Program-made: the position numbers and the translations under genes
Notes under the pieces: model-generated
The model's input: only the letters and a program-made list of their open reading frames with translations
Told to the model about the DNA's origin: nothing
The model's database searches: none
Shown: positions 6,737 through 10,004 of the stretch, piece by piece
Position numbering within the stretch: the stretch's first letter is position 1
How the letters are laid out: each line of letters begins with the position of its first letter
NCBI GenBank assembly: GCA_016292295.1
Contig: JADNEJ010000252.1
Location: forward strand, 1-10,004
DNA length: 10,004 nt
Source: Candidatus Thiodictyon intracellulare
GTDB taxonomy: Bacteria > Pseudomonadota > Gammaproteobacteria > Chromatiales > Chromatiaceae
Reading direction: 5' to 3'

Positions 6737-7608
6737 TTGCGGATAAATGGACTCTTGGCTCCCGGCTCGGAGCGTGCGCGCAGCCCGCGGGCCAGGGCGG
6801 GACCCACGGGCTCGTTGGTCGCCAGGTGCAACAGGTGGCCGCGGTGCAGTCGCGCCAGGCGTTCCAGGGTCTGGGCGCGAACAGCGAAGCGCTCCTCGTA
6901 GGCATTGCGGTTGCGCGCCCCGGTCAGATCCATAATCCCGCGGCGCCGGCCGTCGGTGACCGGATAACGCCCGGGCGTGGGCGCCGCCGCCTCCAGGGGG
7001 TCGTGGACCATGATCAGGAGCAATTCGCCCCCGGCGGTGAGTTCCGCCAGCCAGCGTCTGGCGTCCGGGCGCACCCCGGCGAAGTCGCTGATCACCGCCA
7101 CCAGGCTGCCGGGGCGTACCAGCCGTGTGAGGTGGGCGGCGGCCTGCGCCAGTGAGCCGTGGCCCCGCTCGCCCGCCGCCGCCGGCTCGGTGAGCCGCTC
7201 CAGCAGCGGGAGCAGACCCGCGGTGCGGGTGGCCGGCCGCCGCTCCAGGTGGCGCGCCTCATCGAACACCAGCCCGCCCACCCGGTCCGCCCGGTCCACT
7301 GCCGCCCAGCCGAGCAGGGCCGCGGCCTCCGCCGCGATCACCGACTTGAAGGCGACGCGGGTGCCGAAGCGCATGGACGCGCCCTGGTCCACCAGGAGCC
7401 ACACCGGCCGCTCGCGCTCCTCTCGGAACAGCTTCACATGGGGCGTCCCGGCACGCGCCGTGACCCGCCAATCCATGTTGCGCTGGTCATCGCCCGGCTG
7501 GTAGACGCGCGACTCGTCGAACTCCATGCCGCGCCCGCGAAAGCGAGACAGGTGTTCGCCGATGCGGGCGGCCAGGATCCGCCCGCGTGGCGCCAGATCG
7601 AGCCGCAC
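6733..7608 (-). CDS. DUF58 family protein
   Basis: 291 residues from a GTG at 7608. The diagnostic DUF58 block is GRGMEFDE (25-32), YQPGDD (36-41) and MDWR (45-48), followed by KLFREERERP and a VWA-like fold with VDQGASM at 73-79 and VISDFAGV later. DUF58 proteins are encoded next to MoxR ATPases and are thought to be their VWA-like partners. The start is doubtful. Family members begin with a helix such as LRELIALRGQA, which is present in this same frame immediately upstream (7641-7609) but has no start codon before a TGA at 7713-7711. A TTG at 7714 in another frame would supply MTQTRQIPAASG if one copy of the 7-bp repeat at 7673-7693 were missing, giving 324 residues. As written the protein either begins late at the GTG or is not made. 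Confidence 0.85.
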   Translation of the reverse strand: MRLDLAPRGRILAARIGEHLSRFRGRGMEFDESRVYQPGDDQRNMDWRVTARAGTPHVKLFREERERPVWLLVDQGASMRFGTRVAFKSVIAAEAAALLGWAAVDRADRVGGLVFDEARHLERRPATRTAGLLPLLERLTEPAAAGERGHGSLAQAAAHLTRLVRPGSLVAVISDFAGVRPDARRWLAELTAGGELLLIMVHDPLEAAAPTPGRYPVTDGRRRGIMDLTGARNRNAYEERFAVRAQTLERLARLHRGHLLHLATNEPVGPALARGLRARSEPGAKSPFIRK

Positions 7609-7672
7609 GGCCTGCCCGCGCAGCGCAATCAGCTCCCTCAGCCCAGCACGGATGCCGGGCTGAGGGTCGGCG

Positions 7673-7693
7673 CCGCTGGCCGCTGGCCGCTGG
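7673..7693. repeat. 7-bp tandem repeat, three copies, at the DUF58 N-terminus
   Basis: CCGCTGG is repeated exactly three times in tandem (plus strand). Because 7 is not a multiple of three, copy number sets the reading frame between a TTG at 7714 and the DUF58 frame. With three copies they are out of frame; with two or five they would be in frame. This is the arrangement of a slipped-strand phase switch, though three copies is short for one. Confidence 0.75.
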
Positions 7694-7845
7694 TATCTGA
7701 CGGGTTTGAGTCAAATTTACTCTACCGGTGGGGTAATAGGCGCCGTCAACAGGCGTCTATGGTGACCGCAAATAAATGGTCGTTGTCGTAATCGGAGAAG
7801 CGATGCACTTTGGGGTGCGAAAGAATCCATGGCGCTACGATAACT

Positions 7846-7892
<47 letters not shown>

Positions 7893-7928
7893 CGATAGGC
7901 AGTCCCTAATGGTACTAGCGAACCGTTC

Positions 7929-8993
7929 CTAAGGCACCGGGACCCACGCCAGCAGCGTGGCGATGAAGTCGTCCGGGTGTCGCCCCTCGGCCTCCGACTC
8001 GTAGGAGAGCAGCACCCGATGGCGCAGCACGTCCGGGGCCACGGACTGGATGTCCTCGGGCGAGACATAGTCGCGCCCAGCGAGCCAGGCGCGCGCTCGG
8101 GAGCACCGGTCCAGGACCAGGGTGGCACGCGGGCTGGCGCCGAAGCGCAGCCAGTCCCGCAACTCCGGCGCATAGTCGTGGGGACGACGGGTCGCTATCA
8201 CCAGGTGCACTAGGTAGTCCTCTACCCCAGGGGCCATATAGAGCCCGAAGATGGCGCGGCGGGCGGCAAAGATACTCGCCTGACTCAGGCGTACGGCGGG
8301 CGAGGCTGGACCGTCCTGCAGCGCCTCGTCCCGGTTCAGGTGCAGGATGGCCTTTTCGGTTACGGCGTCCGGGTAGTCCACCCGCACGTGCATCAGGAAG
8401 CGGTCGCGTTGGGCCTCCGGCAGCGGGTAGGTCCCCTCCTGTTCAATCGGGTTCTGAGTCGCCATCACCAGGAACAGGCGCGGCAATGGGTAGGTCTCTC
8501 GCCCCACGGTCACTTGCCGCTCCCCCATGGCCTCCAGCAGGGCGGACTGGACCTTGGCCGGAGCACGGTTCACCTCGTCCGCCAGCAGCAGGTTGTGGAA
8601 GATGGGGCCGCGGTCGAAGCGGAAGGTGCCGTCGTTGGGGCGATAGATCTCGGTCCCTGTCAGATCCGCCGGCAGCAGGTCCGGGGTGAACTGAACGCGG
8701 TGGAAATCGCCCTCCAAACCCCAGGCCAACTGCTTGATAGCAGTAGTCTTGGCCAGGCCCGGGGCGCCTTCGACCAGCAGGTGACCATCCGCCAGCAGGG
8801 CGATCAGCAGGCGCTCAATCAGATTGGCCTGACCCAGGATGGCCCGGCCAACATGGTCGCGCAGGGCGGAGAACTCGGCGGCGAGCGCCGAGCCCCCGGG
8901 CGCGCCGCTGGGGTCTAAAGCAGAAGGGTCGGAGAGGGTCTGATCCAAGGCTTTGATCCCCTGTTGGGTGAGAAAGACGATGGGGCTGAACAT
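7929..8993 (-). CDS. moxR: MoxR family AAA+ ATPase
   Basis: 354 residues from the ATG at 8993, the first start after an in-frame TGA at 9008-9006. AAA+ motifs are all present: Walker A GAPGLAKT at 76-83, Walker B LLLADE at 135-140 followed by VNRAPAKVQSALLEAMGE, sensor 1 VMATQNP at 176-182, the MoxR box PLPEAQRDRFL at 190-200 with its arginine, and the C-terminal lid domain with FGASPRATLVL and a DYVSPEDIQSVAPDVLRHR block. The protein hydrolyses ATP and is thought to remodel or activate partner VWA proteins; its partners are encoded immediately downstream. The first 35 residues before the conserved GQ helix are longer than usual. No Shine-Dalgarno sequence precedes the ATG (the bases are CTACCCCC), so initiation may be leaderless or at an unmarked site. 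The gene looks intact. Confidence 0.93.
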   Translation of the reverse strand: MFSPIVFLTQQGIKALDQTLSDPSALDPSGAPGGSALAAEFSALRDHVGRAILGQANLIERLLIALLADGHLLVEGAPGLAKTTAIKQLAWGLEGDFHRVQFTPDLLPADLTGTEIYRPNDGTFRFDRGPIFHNLLLADEVNRAPAKVQSALLEAMGERQVTVGRETYPLPRLFLVMATQNPIEQEGTYPLPEAQRDRFLMHVRVDYPDAVTEKAILHLNRDEALQDGPASPAVRLSQASIFAARRAIFGLYMAPGVEDYLVHLVIATRRPHDYAPELRDWLRFGASPRATLVLDRCSRARAWLAGRDYVSPEDIQSVAPDVLRHRVLLSYESEAEGRHPDDFIATLLAWVPVP

Positions 8994-9109
8994 GGGGGTA
9001 GATTGTCAGGGATTCACTGGGCCTTGGATAGGCCGATCGGGTTACCGGTTCTTTACGGTTCGGTAAAAGAGCAGCCCGCGGGCCGGTAGCCCTAGATCCG
9101 GCAGTTATT

Positions 9110-9229
9110 CACGCCAAGCTCGCCAAGAAATGCAATCGGGTCGAGCTTGCATCCGGATCACCCGCCGGGTGAATGGAGAAACGCCGATAACGCACTGAAA
9201 AAGCTTGGCGAACTTAGCGTCTTGGCGTG
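9110..9229. repeat. Intergenic inverted-repeat element
   Basis: The left arm CACGCCAAGCTCGCCAAG (9110-9127) is mirrored by the right arm at 9204-9229, whose complement has the same two blocks, CACGCCAAG and TCGCCAAG, with eight or nine extra bases (ACGCTAAGT) between them. A small internal palindrome CACCCGCCGGGTG sits near the middle. The CGCCAAG-type arms resemble non-coding repeats dispersed between genes in several proteobacteria. It encodes nothing evident and looks like a REP/MITE-like element. Confidence 0.6.
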
Positions 9230-9284
9230 AGATTTACTCTTTCTTGGATAACCGGCGCCGGGCCGGTGCGCGGCGCTTCCGGGG

Positions 9285-9290
9285 TACAAT
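9285..9290 (+). promoter_or_regulatory. Possible -10 element of arfB
   Basis: TACAAT, five of six matches to the consensus, ends six bases before the arfB ATG. A convincing -35 is not visible. If it is used, transcription would begin at or next to the start codon and the mRNA would be leaderless, which agrees with the absence of a Shine-Dalgarno sequence. Confidence 0.35.
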
Positions 9291-9296
9291 CCGCCG

Positions 9297-9719
9297 ATGA
9301 TCCAGATTACTGCACAGATCCACATCGACCCCGACGAGCTGGCGGAGCAATTTTGCCGCTCCCCCGGGCCCGGCGGGCAAAACGTCAACAAGGTCGAGAC
9401 GGCCGTGCAACTGCGTTTCGACGTCGCGCGCTCCCCGTCTCTGCCGGAGGACGTGCGCCAACGCCTGCTGCGGCTCGGCGGCCGACGGGTGGACAATGCC
9501 GGCGTCCTGACCATTGAGGCGCACCGGTTTCGCACCCGCGAGCGCAACCGCGAGAACGCCCGCGAGCGTCTGGTTGCGCTGATCGCGCGCGCCGCCCACC
9601 GGCCCAAGCCGCGGGTCGCGACCAAACCCACCAGGGCCTCCAAGGAGCGACGGCTGGAAACCAAGAAAGCGACCGCGGTGACCAAGCGGCTGCGGGGGCG
9701 GCAGTCGAGGGATGAGTAA
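9297..9719 (+). CDS. arfB: Peptidyl-tRNA hydrolase ArfB (YaeJ), ribosome rescue
   Basis: 140 residues, the same length as the E. coli protein. The release-factor-like GGQ loop is at 26-28 in SPGPGGQNVNKVETAVQLRF, whose Gln is the catalytic residue for hydrolysis of peptidyl-tRNA in the ribosomal peptidyl-transferase centre. The C-terminal tail (about 95-140) is very basic (KPTRASKERRLETKK, VTKRLRGR), as needed for entry into the empty mRNA channel of stalled ribosomes. Family members usually have an Arg/Ser-Ala-Ser-Gly before the GGQ; here it is Arg-Ser-Pro-Gly, a mild variation. The gene is transcribed away from moxR and seems to be a single unit, with no functional link to the Bat genes beyond position. 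The start is supported by conservation of MIQIT right at the N-terminus. Confidence 0.95.
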   Translation: MIQITAQIHIDPDELAEQFCRSPGPGGQNVNKVETAVQLRFDVARSPSLPEDVRQRLLRLGGRRVDNAGVLTIEAHRFRTRERNRENARERLVALIARAAHRPKPRVATKPTRASKERRLETKKATAVTKRLRGRQSRDE

Positions 9720-9839
9720 GGGTGGACACGCAACGACTTCTATCATGAGTCAATCGTCCAGATAAGTGCCTCAACAAAAACGTTTGTAGTAAATCGGATA
9801 GATTGCCAATATACTTAGCTAATGCCAAATTTTCGATTT

Positions 9840-10004
9840 CTATAGCCGCTCAATAAGGTTCAAATTGGGCGCATAAGGCGGAAGAAAGACAAGCTTGATG
9901 CGGGATCTTTGATGTAATCTTGAACCGCTTTGGAGCGGTAGTAGCGAGTGTTGTCGCAAATGACGTAGATCCAGGTCGCGACGGCGTAGACTTGCTCAAG
10001 TTGC
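9840..10004 (-). pseudogene. IS630-family transposase, C-terminal fragment, frameshifted, runs off the right edge
   Basis: From the window edge the minus strand reads LEQVYAVATWIYVICDNTRYYRSKAVQDYIK. A one-base deletion near 9905 then moves the frame to RIKLVFLPPYAPNLNLIERL, followed by a TAG at 9842-9840. The Asp of CDN and the Glu of LIERL are the second and third residues of the DDE triad, and LPPYAPNLNLIE is the IS630/Tc1-mariner hallmark. The family normally continues Leu-Trp-Lys, so the TAG probably replaces the Trp codon. Sequence beyond it (to 9720) no longer resembles the family. The gene is therefore broken in two ways and its tail is lost. Confidence 0.8.

Larger units (their letters stand above)
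8994..9296. other. Divergent intergenic region between moxR and arfB
   Basis: No gene is seen here. Close to moxR lie short direct repeats TTACCGGTTC (9042-9051) and TTACGGTTC (9053-9061), period 11, with TTACCG/CGGTAA (9042-9047 / 9061-9066) also an inverted pair. Such a layout could be a regulator site for moxR. The middle holds the inverted-repeat element 9110-9229, and the right end holds a possible arfB promoter. Confidence 0.5.

Noticed and set aside
9385..9828. Minus-strand ORF over arfB and the AT-rich gap
   Set aside because: Most of it is antisense to arfB, which has the GGQ motif; the part right of 9720 shows nothing I recognise.

Overview
The window comes from a GC-rich bacterium, most likely a gammaproteobacterium. 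A purple-sulfur-bacterium-like (Chromatiales) source is my inference from gene content and protein style, not something the sequence proves. Its core, about 1.0 to 9.0 kb on the minus strand, is a MoxR/Bat operon (the 'aerotolerance' or MoxR-VWA locus). The order of transcription is moxR (8993-7929), a DUF58 protein (7608-6733), a DUF4381 membrane protein (6736-6074), batA (6077-5076), a BatB-type VWA/TPR protein (5086-2957) and batD (2891-1004, in two frames). Four consecutive genes overlap by 4 to 11 bases, so they are probably translationally coupled. In this family MoxR is an AAA+ ATPase that works with membrane-anchored VWA proteins, with DUF58, DUF4381 and BatD as partners, in a membrane or envelope chaperone and stress-tolerance role.

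The operon carries an unusual number of lesions as written. batA has an in-frame TAA at codon 209. batD changes frame in the linker just before its membrane anchor. The natural N-terminus of the DUF58 gene is out of frame across a 3-copy 7-bp tandem repeat. The DUF4381 gene holds an in-frame insertion of about 144 nt containing repeats and a hairpin. There is also a 7-copy hexanucleotide array between moxR and the DUF58 gene, and a 9-bp minisatellite coding for (VQQ)n in the batB gene. Either the system is decaying, or some alleles are repeat-switched, or the assembly has errors. The sequence alone cannot separate these.

Left flank (1-1019): decayed material. A transposase N-terminus with an intact Shine-Dalgarno sequence but two frameshifts (386 to about 125, minus) abuts the C-terminal remnant of a CHAT/caspase-like (C25-type) protein (370-669, plus). 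A GC-rich perfect hairpin follows (716-738). Then comes an unrecognised small plus-strand gene with an amber codon (774-1019), which converges on and overlaps the batD end.

Right flank (8994-10004): the moxR upstream region holds an 11-bp-period direct repeat and a dispersed-looking inverted-repeat element (9110-9229). Next is an intact plus-strand arfB (peptidyl-tRNA hydrolase for ribosome rescue, 9297-9719). An AT-rich gap follows, then the frameshifted C-terminal end of an IS630-family transposase (10004-9840, minus) running off the window.
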